A stretch of 64,000 nt of DNA from JBBQVS01 sp963792705 (GTDB lineage: Bacteria > Chloroflexota > Ktedonobacteria > Ktedonobacterales > Ktedonobacteraceae), in assembly GCA_963792705.1 (NCBI GenBank), contig CAWBXD010000013.1:496001-560000 (forward strand), given 5' to 3'. The position numbers and the translations under genes were made by a program. The notes beneath the pieces were generated by a model that did not search any database, had not been told where the DNA came from, and saw nothing but the letters and a program-made list of their open reading frames with translations. Below, one piece after another: positions 1-7,318 of the stretch. Each line of letters starts with the position of its first letter. The stretch's first letter is position 1.

Positions 1-843
1 GACGCGTGCAGGTGTGAGGTCCTTGAGATAGGGCTTTTTGGCAATAGTGGTAAGCATGGTCATCTTCACGCGGTTCTTTTTACAATCGTTGGTGAAGCTG
101 TCGTAGCCCTCGATAGGTATTTTCCCCTGTACAAGCAGCTTTTGAATGCTAGCGATAGCCGCGTTTACCGCTTTTTCTACCTCTTCCAGGAAACGAAAAA
201 TGGAGTGGAAGTTGTCCTTCTTGAGGATGAAAAGATCGTCCCCTCGACTGATACAGTCAAAGGTATCATCAAAGAGCAGGGTTGGCTCTTCGACGAGATC
301 GTATTCGTTCGTTGCCCGAAAGATGGCTCCAATAAAACGTGACTGCTTGAGAAGCTGTTTACGTGCGTAGAAGCGGTAAAAGTAAATCACTTCCTGGGGA
401 TTGCTCAATAGCTTTACCATAATTACATAGAAGCGTATATTATTGATAAATGCTTTATCGTCATCTTGATAGAAGAGGAAGTCTTGATATGCCTGTAGTG
501 GAGCTATTTGCTTCTGAATAAATGAGTATCCTTCAGCATCAGCACGAAGATATTCTACCTCGTGTTCTTGTGGTTTACTGTCCCCTTGATAAGGATAGAC
601 GATACGACCACCACTTACCCATGTTTTTTCGTAATCAGCAAGAAAATCGTGTATCTTTTCACGAAACTTATCGGCCAATTTGTCGGAGAGGTTCATACGG
701 CGGAACGCGAGCATCTCTTCACCTTGCTGTACTGTGGAGGCAAGGCAGACATGCACATCGCATGCATTTTCTGTCTTACTTGCAGATGTTAAATTCAGGG
801 AAAAGAGGTCTTCAAACAACGCTATGTTGGGAGCAATCATCAT
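1..843 (-). CDS. kwaB: KwaB-like protein (DUF4868), Kiwa anti-phage system, 3' end beyond window
   Basis: The gene reads leftward off the window edge; 281 codons are visible and the C-terminus is missing. The start is one of two adjacent ATGs (843-841 or 840-838), with AAAGGAG about 12 bases upstream. The protein is soluble, with no membrane segment. Its middle and C-terminal part carries the DUF4868 pattern: an acidic LLFDDTFDCI strand, then DLFILKKDNFHSIF and a helical region ending in a Lys-rich KKNRVKM segment. Established: in Kiwa, KwaB (about 315 residues) is the DNA-binding partner of membrane protein KwaA, and together they block phage replication. Context supports the call, because the gene starts 16 bases after a four-helix membrane protein of KwaA type on the same strand. 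Inference: the pair is one operon and acts at the inner face of the membrane. Family assignment is from memory of the domain pattern, so a profile search should confirm it. Confidence 0.72.
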   Translation of the reverse strand, partial: MMIAPNIALFEDLFSLNLTSASKTENACDVHVCLASTVQQGEEMLAFRRMNLSDKLADKFREKIHDFLADYEKTWVSGGRIVYPYQGDSKPQEHEVEYLRADAEGYSFIQKQIAPLQAYQDFLFYQDDDKAFINNIRFYVIMVKLLSNPQEVIYFYRFYARKQLLKQSRFIGAIFRATNEYDLVEEPTLLFDDTFDCISRGDDLFILKKDNFHSIFRFLEEVEKAVNAAIASIQKLLVQGKIPIEGYDSFTNDCKKNRVKMTMLTTIAKKPYLKDLTPARV

Positions 844-859
844 GCGGCTACACGCTCCT

Positions 860-1372
860 TTACTTGACTTGTAAAAATGTAGTGTCGCCAATGCGTGCGA
901 CATGAACAACGCTACGTAGTCCGACGCGCTGACGAGTGAGTAGATAGAACGACGTTTCATTGTTGGCTATCTTAATTTCGTAAAGATGATAGCCAACAAT
1001 GTTGAGCATTGGATTGATATAGATCATATTGGAATTCACATAGATAATCAATAAAACGGCAAGAAATACTATTACCGCCCATAGCTGTGCCCCTGTCAAG
1101 TCCAGGCTTACAAAGGGGACGAGGTAGCTGGCAACATAGCTAAGTACATCTCCATCATGGCGGTCCAGTTCCGTAATTGTCTCATGTGATTTCGCACGAC
1201 GAGGCGCGATAAGGACAAAATACAGAAACAGAATTACCAGACCTGATAGCCCAATGAGCAGAATGATAATCGCCCACAACAGATATTTTTGCCATAATAG
1301 GATACAGAAGATTGCCGTGAGCGGAAAGTAAGAGCTGATGAAGAGAAGGCAACGTACAAAGAGACTGGGCAT
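860..1372 (-). CDS. kwaA: KwaA-like membrane protein of Kiwa anti-phage system
   Basis: A 170-residue integral membrane protein. Two hydrophobic helices lie at about residues 5-26 and 31-55, followed by a short basic loop with RRAKSHE. A conserved-looking block, DVLSYVASYLVPFVS, comes next, then a third hydrophobic stretch at about 98-117 and a C-terminal segment with NPMLNIVGYHLYEI. The order (two TM, HDGDVLSYV..YLVPF block, TM, NP..N..GY.LY) is what I recall for KwaA, the membrane sensor of Kiwa, which is usually 170-200 residues. The start at 1372 has a GGAAAGGA element about 11 bases upstream. Its stop lies 16 bases before the KwaB start, so the two genes are probably co-transcribed and translated as a stoichiometric pair. 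A hairpin at 1485-1570 separates the pair from the regulator gene upstream, suggesting its own promoter between 1373 and 1480. Confidence 0.72.
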   Translation of the reverse strand: MPSLFVRCLLFISSYFPLTAIFCILLWQKYLLWAIIILLIGLSGLVILFLYFVLIAPRRAKSHETITELDRHDGDVLSYVASYLVPFVSLDLTGAQLWAVIVFLAVLLIIYVNSNMIYINPMLNIVGYHLYEIKIANNETSFYLLTRQRVGLRSVVHVARIGDTTFLQVK

Positions 1373-1484
1373 GATAAGAGGAGTCCTTTCCGCGATCTAC
1401 AGAATAGATACATGTGTCTATACTACTCTTATTCTTTTTGAGACGCAACAACACGGTAAAGGCTATTTAATCGTGGAGCAACGG

Positions 1485-1570
1485 CATGACAGGGGCAAGC
1501 CCAGTCACTACTATACGCCGTTTATGCGGCTTCTGCGTCTATAGTAGTGACTGGGCTTGCCCCTATCATG
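1485..1570. repeat. long hairpin, GGCAAGCCC/ACTACTATA repeat family
   Basis: The left arm starting near 1486 (CATGACAGGGGCAAGCCC...) pairs with the right arm ending at 1570 (...GGGCTTGCCCCTATCATG). About 33 bases pair with few mismatches around a short loop. It lies after the stop of the leftward regulator gene, so it may serve as its terminator. Related arms occur at 36518-36638, which marks it as a member of an interspersed hairpin family rather than a simple terminator. Confidence 0.8.
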
Positions 1571-1614
1571 TGAACAACGTAGGCTTCTACGCGCTGTTCC
1601 TATTTCTTTCTTTA

Positions 1615-2775
1615 CTACCGGACTTCTTGGTTTTTGTTTGTGTGTTCCATTTTTGGTGAATTGTTGAGGCGTCGTCCCAGTTCCTCAAACTCACGTTCCA
1701 TCTCAGTAAGCACATGCTTTTCGGCATCCTGGCGTGCGATCATATGCTTACGTGCATATGCAATGATGCGATTGACGTAAGAGCGCCCAATTTCCGCACG
1801 TTGCCATTTGACCTCTGGCATAGGTCGCAGGTTCAAAAGTGAGCAAGGATAAAAATCTTCATTTTGGAAGGCAAGCGACAACAATTGTGCATACTCAGTG
1901 ACGGCTTGACATGCCATTGGGTCCGTGAAAAAGCCGGGTTGTGTACTAGAGATGATAAGGACACCTGCGATACGGCTAGCGTACATAACAGGACAAGCTG
2001 CGGCACTACGCTCATGTTCGTCGATATCTACCTGGAGCCGCTCTTCATTGCCAAGATTGTCCCATGTTTGCAGACGTTGCAGTGTTGCAGCACTGCCCGC
2101 AAGCGTGGTACTGCCCAAATATGCTCTACTTTCGAGGCTAAAGGGCCAGGGATAGTTGCCACGCATGGCGGCTTCACGTAAAGAATGAATACCGTCCTGA
2201 TGTGAGGGCATGAGGTTTGCGTAGGTAATAGAGAGACCACGGCGATCAGAGTCCAAGTGTAACAGCGCGTAGTCGAAGATGGCCTGTGTTACTTGCCAGT
2301 AGCGCGCGTCGTCCTCTGGTGTCGTTGTCACCAGGTCAAATACACGACGATAAATATCCTTGCGTACCTCACGAATCCCTAAAGAGGGCGGATCAAGGAC
2401 ACCGGGGAATGTCTGATTGATTGCATAGGTAAGATTGCCACGATGTTCTGCGAACACCTCTGGCAAACGCTTTAGATGTATTGCGCGTGGCTCAGAACTT
2501 CCATTCACCCAACGATACACGGTGATTTCCGCAACATCTAACTCTTTGGCAACGCGCGCAATTTCCATACGGTCATGACGAAGAATGTGTCGAAGCAAAC
2601 TACTAAAGGGCGAAAGCTTCTCTTCTGCAAGCGTATAGGCAAGATGTTCGTCATCAAAAACTACGTCCTGTTGCTGCGACAATGCACTCGCCTGTTCAGT
2701 GTATTGCTTCTTCTTAGAGCCGAGGGGACGTCCACGCTTTCTAGGTTGCTTGTGTACGTCCTGGTCTATATCCAT
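1615..2775 (-). CDS. HTH transcriptional regulator with AT-hook-like N-terminus and GAF-like sensor domain
   Basis: A 386-residue protein of unknown target. Residues 10-23 (RKRGRPLGSKKK) form an AT-hook-like basic patch with the GRP core. An XRE/MerR-like helix-turn-helix follows at about 57-105 (RVAKELDVAEITVYRWVNG). The region from about 135 to 330 resembles a GAF fold, with the strand AGVLIISSTQPGFF and a following amphipathic helix. The C-terminus is charged and helical. The ATG at 2775 has GGAAGGAACATG-type purines just upstream. The gene reads toward the Kiwa pair on the same strand but is separated by a hairpin, so control of Kiwa is possible but not shown. Similar HTH-plus-GAF proteins are common in Ktedonobacteria as stand-alone regulators. 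No signal peptide or membrane helix is visible. Confidence 0.6.
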   Translation of the reverse strand: MDIDQDVHKQPRKRGRPLGSKKKQYTEQASALSQQQDVVFDDEHLAYTLAEEKLSPFSSLLRHILRHDRMEIARVAKELDVAEITVYRWVNGSSEPRAIHLKRLPEVFAEHRGNLTYAINQTFPGVLDPPSLGIREVRKDIYRRVFDLVTTTPEDDARYWQVTQAIFDYALLHLDSDRRGLSITYANLMPSHQDGIHSLREAAMRGNYPWPFSLESRAYLGSTTLAGSAATLQRLQTWDNLGNEERLQVDIDEHERSAAACPVMYASRIAGVLIISSTQPGFFTDPMACQAVTEYAQLLSLAFQNEDFYPCSLLNLRPMPEVKWQRAEIGRSYVNRIIAYARKHMIARQDAEKHVLTEMEREFEELGRRLNNSPKMEHTNKNQEVR

Positions 2776-3204
2776 TGAACATGTTCCTTCCTGTTCACCT
2801 TTAAAACAACCTTATCTACAAAATAAGTACTTAACATAGTATAACACAATAGTTACACATTTTTACAGCAAAACAAGAGAAACAGCGTAACAGACATTGT
2901 ACATTTGTGTATCGAGCATAGCAATTTCTTCCTACACATATAACCCTTTGGGAATAATAATCTGTATTTATAGTATTGTAACGTTCAATTACCCTTCTTA
3001 GTCTCTATAGATTTCAGAAAAGCACTCGCTACAACAATTATCATACCTCTTGCACAGACTATTATCTTTTGTATGTTACAATGTTTAACTAAAAGTACCA
3101 CAATGTTGTATAGAAAAATATTTTAAGGTAATATTCTCCTGTGCCGAAGAGTGCTTTAAAGACTTTTCGCCAACTATAAGGGACACGATAGGGATAAGAT
3201 AGTC
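2776..3204. promoter_or_regulatory. AT-rich divergent intergenic region
   Basis: This 429-base stretch separates the leftward regulator from the rightward methyltransferase, so both promoters must lie here. It is much more AT-rich than the genes and has many ACA/TGT-rich words. I could not fix a consensus -35/-10 pair with correct spacing on either strand, and I see no gene, RNA or inverted repeat of note. Confidence 0.4.
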
Positions 3205-4164
3205 ATGGCAGTAAACGATGTAGTGCATGGAAATGAAAGTGGGCTTCCTCTCAATGCAATTGAATGGCTGGAGACCCATCACAGAAGTAAAGCGCAAGAA
3301 CGCGAACAGATGGTGCGCGATCTCCACATAAAAAAAGAAGGCTTTGTCGTCGATGCAGGTTGTGGTCCTGGTTTATGGACACCCCTGCTCGCTAGAGCAA
3401 TTGGGCCACGAGGGCATATTGTTGGTGCCGATATTTCGCCGGAAGCTCTGGTAACGGCCCAAAGTCGTAGTGCCAACCGTTGGTATCGTCGCCAGGTCGA
3501 ATATAAAAGAGCACTTTTGGAAGAGTTGCCTATTCCATTAGGACGGGCCGATATGATCTTCAGCGCGAATGTAAGTCAATATCTCCCTGATCCTGTTTCA
3601 ACCTTCGCCGCTATGGGTCCCTACCTCGCGCAAGGCGGAAGGCTCGCCATCAAAGACATTGACTTCGGCACGATGCGCTTTCACAACATTGATTTAGGGC
3701 TTCAAGCTCGCGTTCTGCAAGCACGAGAATATTGGGAACTGCGACGCGTCGATGAAGGCTATACATTTGAAGATAGTTGGGTTGGCTCAAAACTCGCTGA
3801 CTATCTACGTAAGGCGGGGTATGAAGATGTGCGTGAAACAGCATACCCTATACGACGTACACATTCGTTACCCGAAGATTTCCGTTTTTATTTGCAAGGC
3901 ATTGCCGAATGGTTTGTCTGCGAGGGTGCTCCTCTCCTTGAAGACGATGATGTGCGCGATTGGCTGCGTAGTTTCCGTGACGGTCCAGATAACGCTCTCG
4001 ACAAAGAAGGCTTCCAAAGTGAAGAGATCGAATATGTAGTTACAGGCGTTTGGAATAAACCTGCACCCAAACAACGTCACTATATTGATATGTACATTGA
4101 ACTGCCACAAGCTAAAAGTCAGGTAGTACAAGAGCAGCCATTCATTCTTTTGCCTACGCATTAA
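3205..4164 (+). CDS. class I SAM-dependent methyltransferase
   Basis: A 319-residue protein with a Rossmann methyltransferase domain at about residues 45-165. Motif I is VVDAGCGPG (SAM binding). It is followed by GHIVGADISPEAL, with the acidic residue that would hold the ribose hydroxyls, and by ADMIFSANVSQYLPDP as the motif IV region. The C-terminal 150 residues do not match a substrate domain I recognise. The ATG at 3205 follows GGGATAAGATAGTC, a weak ribosome site. The gene stands alone. Its last codons (Thr-His-stop) lie inside a 35-base inverted repeat shared with the convergent small gene. The substrate is unknown; the family includes ubiquinone/menaquinone-type and small-molecule methyltransferases. 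Confidence 0.75.
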   Translation: MAVNDVVHGNESGLPLNAIEWLETHHRSKAQEREQMVRDLHIKKEGFVVDAGCGPGLWTPLLARAIGPRGHIVGADISPEALVTAQSRSANRWYRRQVEYKRALLEELPIPLGRADMIFSANVSQYLPDPVSTFAAMGPYLAQGGRLAIKDIDFGTMRFHNIDLGLQARVLQAREYWELRRVDEGYTFEDSWVGSKLADYLRKAGYEDVRETAYPIRRTHSLPEDFRFYLQGIAEWFVCEGAPLLEDDDVRDWLRSFRDGPDNALDKEGFQSEEIEYVVTGVWNKPAPKQRHYIDMYIELPQAKSQVVQEQPFILLPTH

Positions 4165-4231
4165 GAGACGAAGGAAGCAGGCTCTTTACACTTTCATGTA
4201 AAGAGCCTGCTTCCTTCGTCTCTTAATGCGT
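4156..4231. terminator. perfect 35-bp-arm bidirectional terminator spanning two stop codons
   Basis: Arms 4156-4190 and 4197-4231 are exact reverse complements around the loop CTTTCA. The outermost bases ACGCATTAA encode Thr-His-stop for the rightward methyltransferase and, on the other strand, Thr-His-stop for the leftward small protein. Both genes therefore end inside the same hairpin. Confidence 0.85.
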
Positions 4232-4453
4232 ATTATTTAATTGATCGGCAATCATGGCAATGGCAACATCACCTACAATGGCTTGAAGTTGAGTATGAAT
4301 TTGCCCCATATTCTCCATGCGTGCAGTAATAAAATCGTGCTTTGCGTTTCCGTAAGCTAACCCGGACATGCCGTTTTGCGCCGCTTCATACTCAGCACTA
4401 ATCTGTGATAGTAGTCGTGCAACCTCACTGCGCTGTTCATTTGCTCCAAGCAT
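4223..4453 (-). CDS. small hypothetical protein (76 aa)
   Basis: The start chosen is the ATG at 4453 (MLGANEQRSEVARLL), because GGAAGG lies 7-12 bases upstream; an ATG seven codons earlier would place that site inside the gene. The protein is helical and soluble, with a coiled-coil-like first half (RSEVARLLSQISAEYEAAQ) and a second helical half ending MIADQLNNTH. It has no Cys and no membrane segment. I do not recognise a family. It converges on the methyltransferase and shares its terminator. A role as a small adaptor is possible but nothing in the sequence shows it. Confidence 0.55.
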   Translation of the reverse strand: MLGANEQRSEVARLLSQISAEYEAAQNGMSGLAYGNAKHDFITARMENMGQIHTQLQAIVGDVAIAMIADQLNNTH

Positions 4454-4842
4454 GGTTTTTTCCTTCCTATCCACTATTGTATAGATGTTCTTCTATTTTT
4501 GTATGTCCTGTGCAATCAACTTGTTATTACAATGTATGCTGTTTGTTATAACATACTGTACAACACACGTCCATAGTATGCACGAAAATATATCTACTTG
4601 TCCAGTGATTTAATAGCTATTTTTAACTAATATCGCCCCTTTCACAGATTTTTCACATTGTTATAATAATGTATGTACATGTATGTTTATGCTTCAATCC
4701 TTATGTCAAGCTCAATGAGACGTATTTCCCTTAAGAAGGGGATATTCACAATGAAAATAAAAATATATAGAGGTAACACAAAATTATGTGGTACTTTTAG
4801 ATAGATATATGTATACGAACATTTTTTGAAGAGGAGCAGAAC
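4454..4842. promoter_or_regulatory. AT-rich divergent intergenic region
   Basis: About 390 bases upstream of both the leftward small gene and the rightward isomerase. It is AT-rich with many TGTATG/ACATAC words. A TATAAT occurs near 4662, but the upstream TTCACA is spaced about 15 bases, so it is only a weak promoter candidate. No gene or RNA is seen. Confidence 0.35.
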
Positions 4843-5583
4843 ATGGATACCACTCATACTGCGTTACAGTTGTATACGGTACGAGACGAGACGGCACGAG
4901 ATTTTGTTGGAACTGTACGTAAGGTTGCGGCACTAGGATATCAAGGAGTTGAGTTTGCCGGGTATGGCAGCCTTACGGCCCAGGAGATGAAGGCACTGCT
5001 TGCTGAAACAGGATTGCGAGCAGTATCCACGCATGTTGCGCTACACGCTCTTGAGCAAGACCTGGCAAAAGAGATAGTGTATTGTCAGGATATAGGATGC
5101 TCATTTCTCGTACTTCCCTGGCTTGCACCAGACCTGCGTACTAACGAGACCTTTCATCAACTTGCGCCTCGCCTCAACGCATTTGGTCGCCAATGTCAAG
5201 ATGCCGGAATTGTGTTTGCCTATCACAACCATGACTTCGAGTTTGTGCAACATAATGGCACAACATTGATGGATACACTACTTACTCATACTGATTCATC
5301 ATTGGTCAACTTTGAACTGGATGCTTACTGGGCGGCGTATGCAGGCGTTGATCCCTTGGCCTTCCTACAGCAATACACAGGTCGTATTCCACTGGTGCAT
5401 CTCAAAGATATGACGCCTGAACGCACCTTTGCTGAGGTTGGCGATGGCACACTCAATCTTGCACATCTCATAGAGGTTGCGCGCGCAAGCGGCGCACAAG
5501 AATTTATCGTAGAGAATGATGCTCCTGCCTTGCCCTCTCTTGAGAGCGCGAAACGCTCTTTGGAGAATATCCGCAAATTCTAA
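4843..5583 (+). CDS. sugar phosphate isomerase/epimerase (xylose isomerase-like TIM barrel)
   Basis: A 246-residue TIM-barrel protein of the AP-endonuclease 2 / IolE superfamily. Landmarks in order are the N-terminal LQLYTVRDE strand, GYQGVEFAGYG (first metal-side Glu), FLVLPWLAP, VFAYHNHDFEF (His and Asp of the metal site), FELDAYWAAYAG (Glu and Asp), PLVHLKDM (His-Leu-Lys-Asp) and EFIVENDAP (last Glu). All metal ligands expected for this family are present. The start has a good GAAGAGGAG site nine bases upstream. It is monocistronic, with a hairpin after the stop. The substrate cannot be read from sequence; relatives act on inositol and ketose sugars. Confidence 0.85.
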   Translation: MDTTHTALQLYTVRDETARDFVGTVRKVAALGYQGVEFAGYGSLTAQEMKALLAETGLRAVSTHVALHALEQDLAKEIVYCQDIGCSFLVLPWLAPDLRTNETFHQLAPRLNAFGRQCQDAGIVFAYHNHDFEFVQHNGTTLMDTLLTHTDSSLVNFELDAYWAAYAGVDPLAFLQQYTGRIPLVHLKDMTPERTFAEVGDGTLNLAHLIEVARASGAQEFIVENDAPALPSLESAKRSLENIRKF

Positions 5584-5603
5584 CTAAAAAAGTAAGGATG
5601 TGA

Positions 5604-5655
5604 AAAGAAACACTTGTATCTTCTGTATAACAGCAAGAGTGCAGGTGTTTCTTTC
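5604..5655. terminator. terminator-like hairpin between convergent genes
   Basis: AAAGAAACAC near 5605 pairs with GTGTTTCTTT near 5645 around a loop of about 30 bases, followed by a T-rich run. It sits between the convergent isomerase and enoyl-CoA hydratase genes and may serve both. Confidence 0.55.
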
Positions 5656-5662
5656 TTTTGTC

Positions 5663-6463
5663 TTATTTTCCTGTCCAGATTGGCTTACGTTTCTCGATAT
5701 AAGCATTAACTCCTTCGGCAAAATCGGCACTTTCATACATGCGCGTCATAAAATCGTCGAACGCAGCGTCAGGTTCAGCTTTACTTAGTCGTCGATGGGC
5801 CTCTTTTGTGCCAAGAATGGTCATAGGTGCCATCGTGCTAATCTGTTGGGCCACCTCTGCCACATGCTCGAAAAGATGTTCATCCTCGATGAGTGCAGTG
5901 AGATAATTGCAGTGAAGCGCGTCTTCCGCTGAAAGAAGGCGTCCAGTGAAAAGCATCTCTTTTGCGCGCATTGGCCCGAATGACTCGGCAATATGACGAT
6001 AGTTTTTGACGCTCAAGCAATTTCCTAATGTGCGACCAATAGGTAAGCCAAAACGTGCTGCGGGAGACGCGTAGCGCAGGTCACATACGGAAGCAAAGAT
6101 AATACCTGCCCCAATTGCATACCCATGTATCGCTGCAATAGTTGGTTTTGGCAAAAGATAGAGTCGTTCGATAATGGACTCCATCTTCTCCTCATATAGA
6201 AGCCCATCATGTCCTGTAAAGCCCTGGAAATGCTGAATATCGGTTCCTGCCGCGAACGCTTTGCCAGCACCACGCACGATAACGACTAGAATACGCTCAT
6301 CGGCTTCTATATATTGAAGATGGTCCTCTAGCTGTTGATACATTGTCCATGTCAATGCATTGAGAGCATCAGGACGAGATAGAGTAAGCGTTGCAATTGC
6401 GCCCATTTGTTCTAGTAAGACCTCGCCATCTTGCTTGCTTTGTACCGTATCGTTATCTGACAT
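5663..6463 (-). CDS. enoyl-CoA hydratase/isomerase family protein
   Basis: A 266-residue crotonase-fold protein. The oxyanion-hole segment is AFAAGTDIQHFQ, and the second CoA-binding helix is IHGYAIGAGIIFASVCDLRYAS. True hydratases have a Glu in the GGGCELA segment (Glu144) and another in the next strand (Glu164). Here those segments read GAGIIFA and FGLPIGRTLGN, so both catalytic Glu appear to be replaced. The protein is therefore a crotonase-family member whose reaction may be isomerisation, hydrolysis or decarboxylation rather than hydration. The start at 6463 has GAAGGAGAT upstream. It is transcribed alone, between hairpins at 5604-5655 and 6491-6548. Confidence 0.8.
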   Translation of the reverse strand: MSDNDTVQSKQDGEVLLEQMGAIATLTLSRPDALNALTWTMYQQLEDHLQYIEADERILVVIVRGAGKAFAAGTDIQHFQGFTGHDGLLYEEKMESIIERLYLLPKPTIAAIHGYAIGAGIIFASVCDLRYASPAARFGLPIGRTLGNCLSVKNYRHIAESFGPMRAKEMLFTGRLLSAEDALHCNYLTALIEDEHLFEHVAEVAQQISTMAPMTILGTKEAHRRLSKAEPDAAFDDFMTRMYESADFAEGVNAYIEKRKPIWTGK

Positions 6464-6490
6464 GCTGCTCTATCTCCTTCTCTAAGGTAG

Positions 6491-6548
6491 ACGCACGCAT
6501 ATACTCAATAAGCTACTTATAGTTAGCTTATTGAGTATATGCGTGCGT
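6491..6548. terminator. 25-bp-arm hairpin terminator
   Basis: ACGCACGCATATACTCAATA and its continuation (6491-6515) pair exactly with 6524-6548 around an eight-base loop. It lies just after the stop of the leftward membrane gene at 6555. Confidence 0.75.
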
Positions 6549-6554
6549 TACGCA

Positions 6555-7103
6555 TTAACCCTGATTTTGCGGTGGTTGCTCTGGATATTGTCCATACGGC
6601 TGTTGAGGTTGGTCGTATGCTTGTTGCTGTGGATATTGTGGCTGTCCATATGGTTGCTGTGGTTGTTGATACTGAGGTTGACCATAAGGCTGCGGTGGAT
6701 ATTGTGGCTGACCATAAGGCTGTTGTAGCTGTACTGGATAGGGTTGTCCATATGGTGCGCCCACCACTTGCGGTACTGCTGACGTTTCAGGTCCAGCGAA
6801 AATGTACACAAGCATGGTAATGCCGTTAAAGAAAAACAAACAGATAAACCAGCCCCAGCGTGAAAGTTGTGCCATTTTCACAAGTGCGCCAATCCAGGAT
6901 ACAAGAAGAGGAATAGCGGCGACAATCATAAGGAAGATGGAAATGCCGAAGAGGACAGGATTGCCAATACTACCCGTTGTAGTTCCATCAGGACCCGTTT
7001 GAAAGGTGTTCCCTACGAATATGCTTACTAAAAGTAAAATGGTTGCAATGATGGTCAAACCTAGACCGATTAGGTAGAGTGTACGACTAAGCGACTTACT
7101 CAT
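6555..7103 (-). CDS. small membrane protein with Gln/Pro/Tyr-rich repeat tail
   Basis: The start is the ATG at 7103 (MSKSLSRTLYLIGLG), because GGAGG lies five bases upstream; an in-frame ATG further up has no such site. The 182-residue protein has hydrophobic helices at about 8-28, 50-78 and 88-108. The last 75 residues form a low-complexity tail built of PYGQPQYPPQ-type units, with Gln, Pro, Tyr and Gly making up nearly all of it. Such tails occur in bacterial membrane proteins that cluster or interact by weak multivalent contacts. No enzymatic motif is present and function is unknown. It looks monocistronic, and the hairpin at 6491-6548 follows its stop. Confidence 0.7.
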   Translation of the reverse strand: MSKSLSRTLYLIGLGLTIIATILLLVSIFVGNTFQTGPDGTTTGSIGNPVLFGISIFLMIVAAIPLLVSWIGALVKMAQLSRWGWFICLFFFNGITMLVYIFAGPETSAVPQVVGAPYGQPYPVQLQQPYGQPQYPPQPYGQPQYQQPQQPYGQPQYPQQQAYDQPQQPYGQYPEQPPQNQG

Positions 7104-7244
7104 AAAAACCTCCAATGCTGAGTAGAATGTACAAAAACTGAAATACATAATTTCTTGTCAACCCTCTAAGTGTAACGCCAAGTTTGTCAAAATACTATCA
7201 TTCACGTTAGATGTTTTAGGCAGTGTGACAAAATACCTTTATTC

Positions 7245-7273
7245 TTGCTCACACTGTACTACACGTCTATAAT
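7245..7273 (+). promoter_or_regulatory. sigma70-type promoter for M48 protease gene
   Basis: TTGCTC at 7245-7250 and TATAAT at 7268-7273 are separated by 17 bases. The start codon at 7319 lies about 40 bases past the expected transcription start. Confidence 0.7.
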
Positions 7274-7318
7274 CTATATACTAGGTAATAGACGTAAGCA
7301 TGTAGCAGGAGCACATTC

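Noticed and set aside
522..905. rightward open frames in the first kilobase
   Set aside because: They lie opposite the KwaB coding frame, which has a good ribosome site and a family match.
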